Shown: piece by piece, positions 1-9,672 of the stretch
How positions within the stretch are numbered: the stretch's first letter is position 1
How the letters are laid out: every line of letters begins with the position of its first letter
Assembly: GCF_008831305.1 (NCBI RefSeq)
Contig: NZ_ML708617.1
Span: 78,463-142,462, forward strand
Length of the DNA stretch: 64,000 nucleotides
Direction: 5' to 3'
DNA from: Kocuria coralli
GTDB taxonomy: Bacteria; Actinomycetota; Actinomycetes; Actinomycetales; Micrococcaceae
Made by a program: the position numbers and the translations under genes
The notes under the pieces: generated by a model
Told to the model about the DNA's origin: nothing
What the model saw: only the letters and a program-made list of their open reading frames with translations
Databases searched by the model: none

Positions 1-32
1 TGGGGAGAGTGGGGAGAGTGGGAGAGGGCAGG

Positions 33-992
33 TCAGGCCAGGAGGTCGTTGGCCTCATCACCCTGCGACGGCGGAACCCTGAGGTAGAGCGCCTCCGGCA
101 TGATCTTCGCCTCGAAGGCCGTGATCCGGCCGATCCCGTCGCCGTCGATCTGCGCCTCGGTCGGCTTGTGGAACTCCACCCGGACCTTGCGGCACGAGGA
201 GTGCTCCATCGAGGGCAGATCGTGGCGCTGCTTGAAGATGATCTTGCTGGTCAGCGTCACCCACCCGAGCGGGCCGCGGGGTGCGATCACCACGACGTCG
301 AGCCGCCCATCGTTGATCTTCGCGACCGGTACGAGCACCAGGCCGCCGGTCAGCACGCCGCAGTTGGCCGCCAGGATCGAGCGCAGGCGCTTGGTCTGCC
401 ACGGGCCGTCGTCGATGCTGTAGCGGGTCCACACCGGCTCGGCGGTGATCCTCCGCATCCCGGCTTCGATGTAGGCCATCCATCCGATCTGGCGCTTGAG
501 CTCCTCGCTGGTGTTGGTCATGATCTCGGCGTCGAAGCCCGCCCCGCCCATCACGCACGAGGCATGGGTGAAGTGCTCGCCCCGCATGTTCTCGGTGGAG
601 AAGGAGACCATGTCGATCCGGCGCTGATCGCCGAACAGGGCGATGTCCACCGAGTGGTGGATGTCGTCCAGATGCGCGCCCAGGTTGCGGGCCAGCAGGT
701 TGCCGGTGCCCAGCGGGATGACCCCCAGCGGGGTGCCGGTGTTCGCCAGGATCTCCGCCACGGTGCGCACCGTGCCGTCACCACCTGCGGCCAGGACGAC
801 GTCGGCACCGGCCGCGAGGGCCTCGTAGGTCATGGAGGTGCCCGGATCGTCCACGGTGGTGGGCAGGAACATCGGATCCGGCCATCCCGCCTTGCGGCAG
901 GTGACCACCAGGGTGTCGCGGGCCGAGTCGGCGTCGTACTTCGACGGATTGATCACCACGGCCACGCGCTGAGGAGAGGGGGTCGAGACCAC
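33..992 (-). CDS. Diacylglycerol/lipid kinase family protein
   Basis: A 319-residue cytosolic or membrane-associated lipid kinase of the diacylglycerol kinase catalytic family, which phosphorylates a lipid hydroxyl with ATP. The N-terminal nucleotide-binding half shows VVINPSK (residues 12-18), GGDGT (70-74) and PLGTGN (93-98), all hallmarks of the family. Length is normal for bacterial YegS/DgkB-like proteins. The start is a GTG preceded at about 7 nt by AAGGAG. It is divergent from serS across a 138-bp gap. The exact lipid substrate (diacylglycerol, sphingoid or phosphatidylinositol precursor) cannot be told from sequence. The family is secure, the substrate is not. Confidence 0.9.
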   Translation of the reverse strand: MVSTPSPQRVAVVINPSKYDADSARDTLVVTCRKAGWPDPMFLPTTVDDPGTSMTYEALAAGADVVLAAGGDGTVRTVAEILANTGTPLGVIPLGTGNLLARNLGAHLDDIHHSVDIALFGDQRRIDMVSFSTENMRGEHFTHASCVMGGAGFDAEIMTNTSEELKRQIGWMAYIEAGMRRITAEPVWTRYSIDDGPWQTKRLRSILAANCGVLTGGLVLVPVAKINDGRLDVVVIAPRGPLGWVTLTSKIIFKQRHDLPSMEHSSCRKVRVEFHKPTEAQIDGDGIGRITAFEAKIMPEALYLRVPPSQGDEANDLLA

Positions 993-1130
993 GGGCGGCT
1001 CCTTGAAGGACGCTGGCAGGGACAGCGCGGGATGGCGATGGGTACAGGGGCAACGCTACCGGCGTTGCGAGCGTTGCCGTAACCGCGTCCCGGTGGCGCC
1101 ACGACGCGCTTCCTCCGTTACCCTGACTGG

Positions 1131-2432
1131 GTGATCGACATCAATCTTCTCCGTGAGCACCCCGACCAGTTCCGCGCCTCCCAGATCGCACGTGGTCTCT
1201 CCCCGGACGTGGTGGACCGCGTCCTGCAGGCCGATGCCTCGCGGCGCAGTGCGATCACCGAATACGAGAACCTGCGGGCCGAGCAGAAGGTCTTCGGCAA
1301 GAAGGTCGCCCAGGCACAGGGGGAGGCCAAGCAGGCCCTCCTGGCCGAGGTCAAGGAGCTCGCCGGCCGGGTCAAGGACGCCGACACCACGGCCGCCGAG
1401 GCGCAGACCGTGATCGAAGAGCTGCTCAACGCCATGCCCAACCTGATCGTCGACGGCGTTCCCACGGGAGGCGAGGACGACTTCACCGTGGTCAAGCACG
1501 TCGGCACGCCGCGCGACTTCTCGGCCGAGGGCTTCGAACCGCGCGATCACCTGGCCATCGGCGAGCTGGTGGACGGCATCGACATGGAGCGCGGGGCCAA
1601 GGTCAGCGGCTCCCGTTTCTACTTCCTCAAGCGCGACATCGCCCGCCTGGAGACCGCGCTGCTGCGCATGGGCCAGGACCTGGCGGTGGACAACGGCTTC
1701 ATCTGCCTCACCACCCCCACCCTGGTGCGTCCCGAGATCATGGGCGGCACGGGGTTCGACGTCGAGCACGACGCCGAGATCTACCGGCTCGAGAAGGACG
1801 ACCTCTACCTGGTCGGCACCTCCGAGGTCGCGATCGCGGGCTACCACGCCGACGAGATCCTGGACCTGGGCGAGGCCCCCCTGCGCTACGCGGGCTGGTC
1901 CTCCTGCTACCGCCGTGAAGCCGGCTCCGCGGGCAAGGACACCAGGGGCATCATCCGCGTGCACCAGTTCAACAAACTGGAGATGTTCGTCTACTGCCCC
2001 GTCGACCAGGCGGAGGCCGAGCACGCCCGCATGCTCGAGTGGGAAGAGCACATGCTGCAGTCCTGCGGCCTGGCCTACCGGGTCATCGACACGGCGGCGG
2101 GGGACCTCGGCACCTCGGCCGCCCGCAAGTTCGACTGCGAGGCCTGGATCCCCACCCAGGGCCGCTACCGCGAGCTGACCTCGACGTCGAACTGCACCAC
2201 GTACCAGGCCCGTCGCCTCAACATCCGCGAGCGCCTCGCCGACACCACCGAGGGCGGCAAGCGCAAGAAGGGCGGCACCCGGACGGTGGCCACCCTCAAC
2301 GGCACTCTCGCGACCACCCGGTGGCTGGTCGCGATCCTGGAGACGCATCAGCAGGAGGACGGCTCCGTCACCATCCCCGAGGCGCTGCGCCCGTACATGC
2401 GCGGACAGGAGCGGATCGAGCCCGTGGCCTGA
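1131..2432 (+). CDS. serS: Serine--tRNA ligase
   Basis: Cytosolic class II aminoacyl-tRNA synthetase charging tRNA-Ser. It is 433 residues, the normal length. The N-terminal tRNA-binding coiled coil (roughly residues 30-100) is followed by the class II core, with motif 2 around [14 protein letters not shown] and motif 3 around [11 protein letters not shown] near the C-terminus. The start is a GTG sitting 6 nt after TACCCT (1119-1124), with no Shine-Dalgarno, so a leaderless transcript is likely. It is monocistronic or loosely followed by the membrane protein at 2470, which has its own promoter-like hexamer. Confidence 0.97.
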   Translation: MIDINLLREHPDQFRASQIARGLSPDVVDRVLQADASRRSAITEYENLRAEQKVFGKKVAQAQGEAKQALLAEVKELAGRVKDADTTAAEAQTVIEELLNAMPNLIVDGVPTGGEDDFTVVKHVGTPRDFSAEGFEPRDHLAIGELVDGIDMERGAKVSGSRFYFLKRDIARLETALLRMGQDLAVDNGFICLTTPTLVRPEIMGGTGFDVEHDAEIYRLEKDDLYLVGTSEVAIAGYHADEILDLGEAPLRYAGWSSCYRREAGSAGKDTRGIIRVHQFNKLEMFVYCPVDQAEAEHARMLEWEEHMLQSCGLAYRVIDTAAGDLGTSAARKFDCEAWIPTQGRYRELTSTSNCTTYQARRLNIRERLADTTEGGKRKKGGTRTVATLNGTLATTRWLVAILETHQQEDGSVTIPEALRPYMRGQERIEPVA

Positions 2433-2469
2433 GGCCGGCCCGGCTGCGCGGGGTCCGTAGGGTGGTCGC

Positions 2470-3012
2470 ATGGACCTAGACATCGTGGCCTCGCTGTTCG
2501 TCATCGCGGTGGTCCTCGGCGTCCTGTGGGCGTCGGTCGCTATCCACGAACTCGGTCACTTCCTCGCGGGCCTGGCCGTCGGCGTGCCGCGGGAGGCCAT
2601 GAGCGTCCGGCTGCGGAATCCGCCGCACGTCGCGCTGCTGGCACCGGACGACGGCGGCACCTGGCTCAGTCCCGATCACCCGGACTACGCCGAGACGTTC
2701 AGGGGCTACAACCCGTCCGAACGGGCGGCGTGGGTGTTCATCGCCGGGGGCTTCCTGGTCGAGACCTCCGCGGTGGTCGCGGTGGCCGGCCTGGTGCACG
2801 ACCTCGGGACCCTGCCGGTCGTGCTGACCGGAGCCAGTACGGCCCTGGTGGTGTTCTACCTGGCCGCGGACCTCGTGCTGAGCACGGTGCGCAAACGCCC
2901 CTGCGGGGACGCCTCCGCGATGTGGCGGATCGCCCCCTCGTACACGGCGATCACGGTGATGACGATGCTGGCCATACGCCTCGGCGTGATCCTGCTCGTC
3001 CTGCCCGTCTGA
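2470..3012 (+). CDS. Short membrane protein with HExxH motif (M50-like)
   Basis: A 180-residue protein with several hydrophobic segments. An HELGH motif at residues 26-30 inside the first segment (AIHELGHFLAG) is the zinc-binding signature of intramembrane M50/site-2 proteases. The usual second metal motif of M50 enzymes (an Asn-Pro/Asp-Gly segment near the C-terminus) is not evident and the protein is short, so it may be a divergent peptidase or a non-proteolytic relative. The ATG lies 6 nt after TAGGGT (2458-2463), again a leaderless-type start. No function is asserted beyond putative membrane metalloprotease. Confidence 0.65.
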   Translation: MDLDIVASLFVIAVVLGVLWASVAIHELGHFLAGLAVGVPREAMSVRLRNPPHVALLAPDDGGTWLSPDHPDYAETFRGYNPSERAAWVFIAGGFLVETSAVVAVAGLVHDLGTLPVVLTGASTALVVFYLAADLVLSTVRKRPCGDASAMWRIAPSYTAITVMTMLAIRLGVILLVLPV

Positions 3013-3113
3013 GGGCCTCCCCTGAGCCCGATCAAGACGGCGGACGACAAGAGTTCACCTGGAGGTTCCCCTGTGGTCCACGGAACGGAAGGGGCGGGTG
3101 GTGGTGTGACACC

Positions 3114-4109
3114 ATGACGATCATGACTACGCAGAAGAACGCCGGCAGCGACGACCGGCTGGAGAACACGGACCTGCTCGAAGACTACGAGGGCAACGAC
3201 TACAAGGGCGACGACTACGACAACGCCGTCGAGACGCCGGAGTTCCTGCAGTCCGGGACCTCGCCCTTCCCAGAGCCGGACCGCGAGCCCGTGGGCAGCG
3301 ACTGGGAGCTGGAGGAGGGCGTCAAGTACCTGATCGCCCTGGACGTCGACGGCACGCTGGTGGATCACGACGGCGTCATGTCCGGCGAGGTCAAGGAGGC
3401 GGCGCTGGCCGCGGCGGCCGCCGGCCACCACCTGGTGATCTCCACCGGCCGCTCCCGGGGCGCGACCCTGCCCGTGTGCGAGCAGCTCGGCCTGGAGACG
3501 GGTTTCGTCGTGTGCTCGAACGGCGGCATCACGCTCCAGCTGGATCCGGGCCTCCCCGACTACCACCAGGTCATCGACGCCGTGACCTTCAACCCGCGCT
3601 CGGCGCTCGACGCGCTGCGGGAGGCGCTGCCGACCGCCAAGTTCGCCCTGGAGACGGCGGAGGGGCACTTCTTCGCCACCGAGCGGTTCCAGGACCGCTC
3701 GTTCGGGATCCAGGCGATCGGCACCGACATCCACCAGCTCGCCGACCTGGACGCCGTACGGCTGGTGGTCTACAGCGCCGAGGACACCCCCGAGGGCTTC
3801 GCCCAGGCGATCGACGCCGCGGGGCTGCACGGCGTGGCCTACGCCGTCGGCTGGACGGCCTGGCTGGACGTCGCCGCCGCCGGGGTCTCCAAGGCCACCG
3901 CGCTCGAGCAGGTGCGCCGGTACCTCCGCGTCGACCCGGCGCACACCGTGGCGGTGGGGGACGGGCGCAACGACGTCGAGATGCTCGACTGGGCGGCCCG
4001 CGGCGTGGCGATGGGCCAGGCCCCGGACGAGGTGGTGGCCGCGGCCCGCGAGGTGACCAGCAGCGTCTACGCCGACGGAGCCGCGCGTATTCTCCGCAGC
4101 CTGGTCTGA
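3114..4109 (+). CDS. HAD superfamily hydrolase (Cof-type phosphatase)
   Basis: A 331-residue HAD phosphatase of the Cof/YidA type, probably acting on small phosphorylated metabolites. The catalytic motif I DVDGT is at residues 77-81, STGR is motif II, and GDGRND near residue 282 is motif IV. The first about 68 residues are an unusual acidic, low-complexity extension rich in Asp, Glu and Tyr that is not part of the usual fold. An alternative ATG exists 9 nt downstream (3123). The open frame extends further upstream but only the ATG at 3114 looks like a start. Substrate unknown. Confidence 0.85.
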   Translation: MTIMTTQKNAGSDDRLENTDLLEDYEGNDYKGDDYDNAVETPEFLQSGTSPFPEPDREPVGSDWELEEGVKYLIALDVDGTLVDHDGVMSGEVKEAALAAAAAGHHLVISTGRSRGATLPVCEQLGLETGFVVCSNGGITLQLDPGLPDYHQVIDAVTFNPRSALDALREALPTAKFALETAEGHFFATERFQDRSFGIQAIGTDIHQLADLDAVRLVVYSAEDTPEGFAQAIDAAGLHGVAYAVGWTAWLDVAAAGVSKATALEQVRRYLRVDPAHTVAVGDGRNDVEMLDWAARGVAMGQAPDEVVAAAREVTSSVYADGAARILRSLV

Positions 4110-4173
4110 AACCGGGCCGGCCGGTGAAACCCCGGCGAGTCGGAATATGAACAACCCCTCTGACTAGCGAAGA

Positions 4174-4209
4174 CGGTTTAATTCCCCCGAATTCGGGGGA
4201 ATTAAACCG
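4174..4209. repeat. 36-bp perfect palindrome
   Basis: A perfect inverted repeat without loop. The left arm runs CGGTTTAATTCCCCCGAA and the right arm is its exact reverse complement. It has an AT-rich shoulder and a C/G-rich core. It lies 65 bp after the HAD gene and 120 bp before the osmoprotectant-type ABC operon. It could be a terminator for the HAD gene, or a dimeric operator for the ABC operon. The absence of a T-run after it and its symmetric centre leave both open. Confidence 0.85.
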
Positions 4210-4329
4210 ATGATCAGTCAACTGTCGGCGTATGGTGGAAGTGATTCCGGGCACCACCCGGGGTGGCCTCGGGAGCCTGTCTCGGGTGCTGCGTCTGTCC
4301 GATACTCTTCCGACTGAGGGGCACCCTTC

Positions 4330-4960
4330 ATGGACTATGTCGCTGAACGGTGGCAACAGATCGCTTTCGCCAGTTGGCAGCATTTCTCGCTGGTGGCCCA
4401 GTGCGTGATCCTGGCCACGGTGATCGCCGTGGCCCTGGCCATGGTCTGTTATCGCTCCGAACGCCTGCGTGAATTCGCCAACGGCCTGACCGCCGTGGGC
4501 CTGACCATTCCGTCCTTCGCCCTCATCGGGCTTCTGATCACTCCGCTCGGGTTCGGCGTGCTGCCGGCCGTCGTGGTGCTGACCTTCTACGCCATCCTGC
4601 CGATCCTGCGCAATGCCGTGGTGGGGCTGTCGTCGGTTCCCAGCGCCCTGGTCGAATCCGCCCGCGGCATCGGCATGAGCCGGACCGCCACGTTCTTCCG
4701 CGTGGAACTCCCCATGGCCTGGCCGGTGATCCTGACCGGTATGCGGATCTCCTCCCAGATGGTCATGGGCGTCGCCGCCATCGCCGCTTACGTCCTGGGT
4801 CCCGGCCTCGGCGGCCTGATCTTCTCCGGCCTGTCCCGGCAGGGCGGAGCCAATGCCCTCGCGTCCGTGGTCACGGCGGTTATCGGCGTGATCGTCGTCG
4901 CCATGATCCTGGACGCCATCCTCGCCCTGATCGGGCGGCTCACCATCTCAAGGGGTCTTC

Positions 4961-4968
<8 letters not shown>
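4330..4968 (+). CDS. Osmoprotectant-type ABC transporter permease (first)
   Basis: A 212-residue inner-membrane permease of the binding-protein-dependent (OpuB/ProW) class, with about five to six hydrophobic segments. The EAA-type loop appears around LVESARGIGMSRTATFFRVELPMAWP (two stretches, residues about 104-125) and would contact the ATPase. It is the first gene of a four-gene operon: permease, ATPase, permease, lipoprotein. The stop overlaps the next start by 8 bp. It forms a heteromeric channel with the permease at 6259. The family imports glycine betaine, choline, carnitine or proline betaine, but the substrate is not determined. Confidence 0.9.
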
Positions 4969-6258
<1,290 letters not shown>

Positions 6259-6262
<4 letters not shown>

Positions 6263-7047
6263 CCACGACTGCCAATGCCGAGAGCACGGCGGAGACCACC
6301 AACCGGAGCGGCCTGCGGGTGGACCGCGGAAGCCTCCGCTCCCTGATCCTCTATCCCGTCATCCTCCTGGCGATCCTGGGCCTCCTGATCCTGTGGCTGC
6401 TGACGGCGGATCTGACCAACACCGAGCGGGTCACGCTGGCCCCGGGCGAGCTGTGGACGATGACCAAGCAGCATCTGTGGCTCACCCTGGTGGCGACGGT
6501 GATCGTCCTGGTGGTCGCGATCCCCCTGGGGGTGCTGCTGACCCGCAAGCCCTTCCGGCCCTTCAAGGGATTCATCTCGGGAGTCGCGAACTTCGGCCAG
6601 GCGGCACCGGCCGTCGGCCTGATCGTGCTGTTCGCGACCTGGATCGGCTACGGGCCCACCGCCGCCATCGCGGCCCTCGTGGTCTACGCGGTGCTGCCGG
6701 TGCTGGCCAACACCATGGCCGGGCTGGACGCGGTGGACAAGTCCCTCATCGAGGCCGGTCGCGGCATGGGCATGTCCGCCTGGGCCGTCCTGTGGCGGAT
6801 CGAGCTGCCCCTGGCCGTGCCCCTGATGCTGGCCGGCGTGCGCACCGCTCTGGTCCTGGTGGTCGGCACGGCCACTCTGGGTACCTTCATCAACGCAGGC
6901 GGCCTGGGTCTTCTCATCACCACCGGCGTGAACCTGGACCTGTCCCGCGTTCTGATCACCGGGTCGATCCTGGTCGCGCTCCTGGCGCTCACCGTGGACT
7001 GGGTGGGCCGAGTGGTGGAGCACATCGCAAGGCCCCGTGGATTGTGA
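6259..7047 (+). CDS. Osmoprotectant-type ABC transporter permease (second)
   Basis: A 262-residue inner-membrane permease homologous to the one at 4330 but with an extra N-terminal extension. Hydrophobic segments start near residue 30, and the cytoplasmic EAA-like loop IEAGRGMGMSAWAVLWRIEL lies near residues 165-185. It is coupled to the ATPase gene by an ATGA overlap and followed 11 bp later by the binding protein gene. Two distinct permeases per system is the OpuB/OpuC arrangement. Confidence 0.92.
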
Positions 7048-7058
7048 GGAAGCAGGCT

Positions 7059-8051
7059 ATGAGAAAACGACGTCCCACCCGTTTCACCGCAGCTTCCGCC
7101 GTCCTGGGCGCGGGGTTGCTGACCGTCACCGGATGCGGGCTCCAGTCCTCATCCGGGTACACGCCCGCCTTCGAGCAGGGCTCGATCGAGGAGATCGACG
7201 GCGCGGAGTCCACCACCGTACGCGTGGTGTCCAAGAACTTCTCCGAGCAGCTCATCCTGGGCAAGATCATGGTCCTGGCCGCTGAGGCCGCCGGCTTCGA
7301 CACCCGCGACATGACGAACGTGCCCGGTTCGCAGCCGGCTCGCCGGATGATGCTCAACCACGAGGCGGACATCTCCATCGAGTACACCGGCACCGCCTGG
7401 CTGACCTACATGGGCCACGAGGAGGGCATCCCCGACAGCCAGGAGCAGTGGCAGGCCGTGCACGACGAGGACCTGGAGAACGGGCTGGTCTGGGGTGCTC
7501 CCGGTCCGTTCAACAACACCTACGCCTTCGCCGTCCGCCATGACTACGCGGAGGAGCACAACCTGACCAGGCTCTCCGACATCCACAACCTCCCCGAGGA
7601 GGAGCGGACCTTCTGCGTGGAGTCGGAGTTCAACTCCCGGGCCGACGGCATGACCCCTATGCTCGAGCACTACGGCCTGGACCGCGGCTCCGAGGTCCCG
7701 GACGGCAACATCGGCATGTACGACACCGGTTCGATCTACAACGCCACCGCCGAGGGCGCCTGCAACTTCGGTGAGGTGTTCACCACCGACGGGCGCATCC
7801 TGGCCCTGAACCTCACCGTGCTGGAGGACGACGAGCAGTACTTCCCCGCCTACAACGGCTCCCCGGTCTTCAACGAGGAGCTGCTGGACGAATACCCCGA
7901 GCTGGAGGAGGCCATCGCCCCCATCATCGCCAGGCTCGACAACGAGACCCTGCAGCGGCTCAACGCGAAGGTGGACGTCGACGGCGAGGAGCCCGCCGAC
8001 GTGGCCTTCGAATGGATGGTCGAGGAAGGCTTCATCTCAGAACCGAACTGA
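7059..8051 (+). CDS. Osmoprotectant-type ABC transporter substrate-binding lipoprotein
   Basis: A 330-residue secreted lipoprotein that delivers the solute to the two permeases. It has a basic n-region (MRKRRP), a hydrophobic stretch and a lipobox TVTGC with the lipidated Cys at residue 26. The mature part begins with a Ser/Gly linker and carries the OpuAC/ProX-type fold (VVSKNFSEQLILGKIM, then a region around SIEYTGTAWLTY). The ATG at 7059 is preceded by GAGGAAG. The open frame extends upstream but only as an overlap with the permease gene. It is the last gene of the operon. Confidence 0.92.
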   Translation: MRKRRPTRFTAASAVLGAGLLTVTGCGLQSSSGYTPAFEQGSIEEIDGAESTTVRVVSKNFSEQLILGKIMVLAAEAAGFDTRDMTNVPGSQPARRMMLNHEADISIEYTGTAWLTYMGHEEGIPDSQEQWQAVHDEDLENGLVWGAPGPFNNTYAFAVRHDYAEEHNLTRLSDIHNLPEEERTFCVESEFNSRADGMTPMLEHYGLDRGSEVPDGNIGMYDTGSIYNATAEGACNFGEVFTTDGRILALNLTVLEDDEQYFPAYNGSPVFNEELLDEYPELEEAIAPIIARLDNETLQRLNAKVDVDGEEPADVAFEWMVEEGFISEPN

Positions 8052-8091
8052 GTCCGCCGACCTGGACCCGGGCGACGTGAGCCCGTCGGGT

Positions 8092-8793
8092 TCAGCCGGT
8101 GCGGGGCCAGAACCGGGGCTCGATGTCGATCGAGCGCGCGATCAGCTCGTCCTCGAGGGATTCCCGGCAGATCAGGGGAAGGCGCAGGGAGCCGGGCCGC
8201 TCGAACTCGTCGAAGCACGCCCCGAGCTCGGCGAAGCCGCGACGGTACCGGGCGAGCTCCATGGCCAGCAGCCGGATCTCGGCCAGGTCCTCCAGCGAGG
8301 CCAGCACCCAGAACGAGTCCTGGTCCATGAGCTGGAACAGCCCCACCGAGCCCTCGCCCCGCGCCGTGTCCGCGCCGCCGAAGGACGGCCGGCACAGCCA
8401 GCCGCCGGGCTGCTCGATCCGGGCCCCCTCGACCAGGGGCAGGATGGGGGCGACGGGATCGTACTCCCAGCAGCGCGCGGCGGAGAGCCACTCCGGCGGC
8501 GAGGGGACGGTGATGGGGGAGTCGTCGGAGGGCCAGGGGGCGTCGTCGAACGCGGAGGCGTGGACGTGCTCCCAGAAACCGGTCATGGGCAGGTCCACGG
8601 AGACGCTGTTGAGCAGCACCCCGTCCAGGTGCATCGTGCCCGTCCCAGAGACCGTGGTGGTCGTGGGGACGTCGGAGCGGGTGAGCATGCGATCCAGCTC
8701 GGCCAGGTGGAACGGCTCCCCCAGGACCACGGTGCGCCCCTGGTACTCGAGGACGTAGGGCACCCGCCGGGGAACCTCGTCGGAACGAGTCAT
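8092..8793 (-). CDS. Hypothetical protein
   Basis: A 233-residue protein with no signal peptide, no membrane segment and no motif I recognise. It is acidic and rich in Trp and aromatic residues in the middle (RCWEYDP, FWVLASLED). The ATG is preceded by GGAGGTGACC, a strong ribosome binding site. It converges with the ABC operon, with 40 bp between the stops. The palindromic terminator at 8896-8925 lies upstream and separates it from ppa. Codon use looks like its neighbours, so it is likely a real gene. Confidence 0.7.
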   Translation of the reverse strand: MTRSDEVPRRVPYVLEYQGRTVVLGEPFHLAELDRMLTRSDVPTTTTVSGTGTMHLDGVLLNSVSVDLPMTGFWEHVHASAFDDAPWPSDDSPITVPSPPEWLSAARCWEYDPVAPILPLVEGARIEQPGGWLCRPSFGGADTARGEGSVGLFQLMDQDSFWVLASLEDLAEIRLLAMELARYRRGFAELGACFDEFERPGSLRLPLICRESLEDELIARSIDIEPRFWPRTG

Positions 8794-8895
8794 GGCTTCC
8801 GGTCACCTCCCGGGCGGATCGCCGCGGGCCGCTGGTCAGCCCTGCAGTGCTTGCCCACACTCAACCACAGCCGACTGACAGCACACCGGATACGC

Positions 8896-8925
8896 GGGAA
8901 CCCGCACCGGCCGGTGCGGGTTCCC
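8896..8925 (-). terminator. Palindromic terminator after ppa
   Basis: A 30-bp perfect palindrome with left arm GGGAACCCGCACCGG and right arm its reverse complement. It begins 35 bp downstream of the ppa stop on the minus strand. There is no T-run, which is common for actinobacterial intrinsic terminators. Confidence 0.7.
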
Positions 8926-8959
8926 GGAACGTCCCCGCAAAGAGCGGGGTGCGGAGGAG

Positions 8960-9475
8960 TCAGTCCTTCTGCTCGGCCTCTGCCGCGGAATCGTAGTGCG
9001 AGGCCTCGAAACGCTCCTGCGCCTCGCGGACCAGGCGCTCGGCCTCGTCCTTGCCGGCCCAGCCCTCGCCCTTGACCCACTTGTTGGGCTCCAGGTCCTT
9101 GTAGCGCTCGAAGAAGTGCTGGATCTCCTTCTGCTTGAACTCGTCGATGTCCTCCAGGCCCTGGATGTGGTCGTAGCGCTTGTCGGTGGAGACGCACAGC
9201 ACCTTCGCATCGCCGCCGGCCTCGTCGGTCATGTTGAAGACCGCGATCGGGCGGGCCTCCACGATCACGCCGGGCATGATCTCGACGTCGAGCAGGACCA
9301 TGGCATCCAGCGGGTCGCCGTCCTCGCCCAGGGTGTCCTCGAAGTAGCCGTAGTGGGTGGGGTAGCCCATCGAGGTGAACAGCACGCGATCCAGCCGGAT
9401 GCGTCCCGTTTCATGATCGATCTCGTACTTCACCCGTGATCCCTTGGGGATTTCGATGGTGACATCCATCTCCAT
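8960..9475 (-). CDS. ppa: Inorganic pyrophosphatase
   Basis: A 171-residue cytosolic family I inorganic pyrophosphatase that hydrolyses PPi to two phosphates and so drives biosynthetic reactions. The signature DGDPLDAMVLLD and the upstream GYPTHYGYFEDT region carry the metal-binding Asp/Glu cluster. Length is typical for the bacterial hexameric enzyme. The ATG at 9475 is preceded by AAAGGAGCAGCC, a good ribosome binding site. It is divergent from dacB. Confidence 0.96.
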   Translation of the reverse strand: MEMDVTIEIPKGSRVKYEIDHETGRIRLDRVLFTSMGYPTHYGYFEDTLGEDGDPLDAMVLLDVEIMPGVIVEARPIAVFNMTDEAGGDAKVLCVSTDKRYDHIQGLEDIDEFKQKEIQHFFERYKDLEPNKWVKGEGWAGKDEAERLVREAQERFEASHYDSAAEAEQKD

Positions 9476-9672
9476 GGCTGCTCCTTTGTTCTGGTCCTAG
9501 GCGATCTGGTCATAGGCTCCGCGGATCGGCTCCGCGATCTGCGCAAGGTCCGGTGACGCGGTGCCCCTGCACGGGCGCGATCGGCGCGAATTCTGGGCCA
9601 AGCCTAACGGTCACCGGGCGGACGTGCTGTGCGTAGCTGGAAAACCCGGTGTTTCACGGCACAATGGGGGGC

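Noticed and set aside
2-28. Short tandem GGGGAGAGT repeat after the lipid kinase gene
   Set aside because: Fewer than three imperfect units at the window edge; no structure or function can be supported.
1056-2504. 482-codon open frame antisense to serS
   Set aside because: Shadow of serS with biased composition and no recognisable domain.
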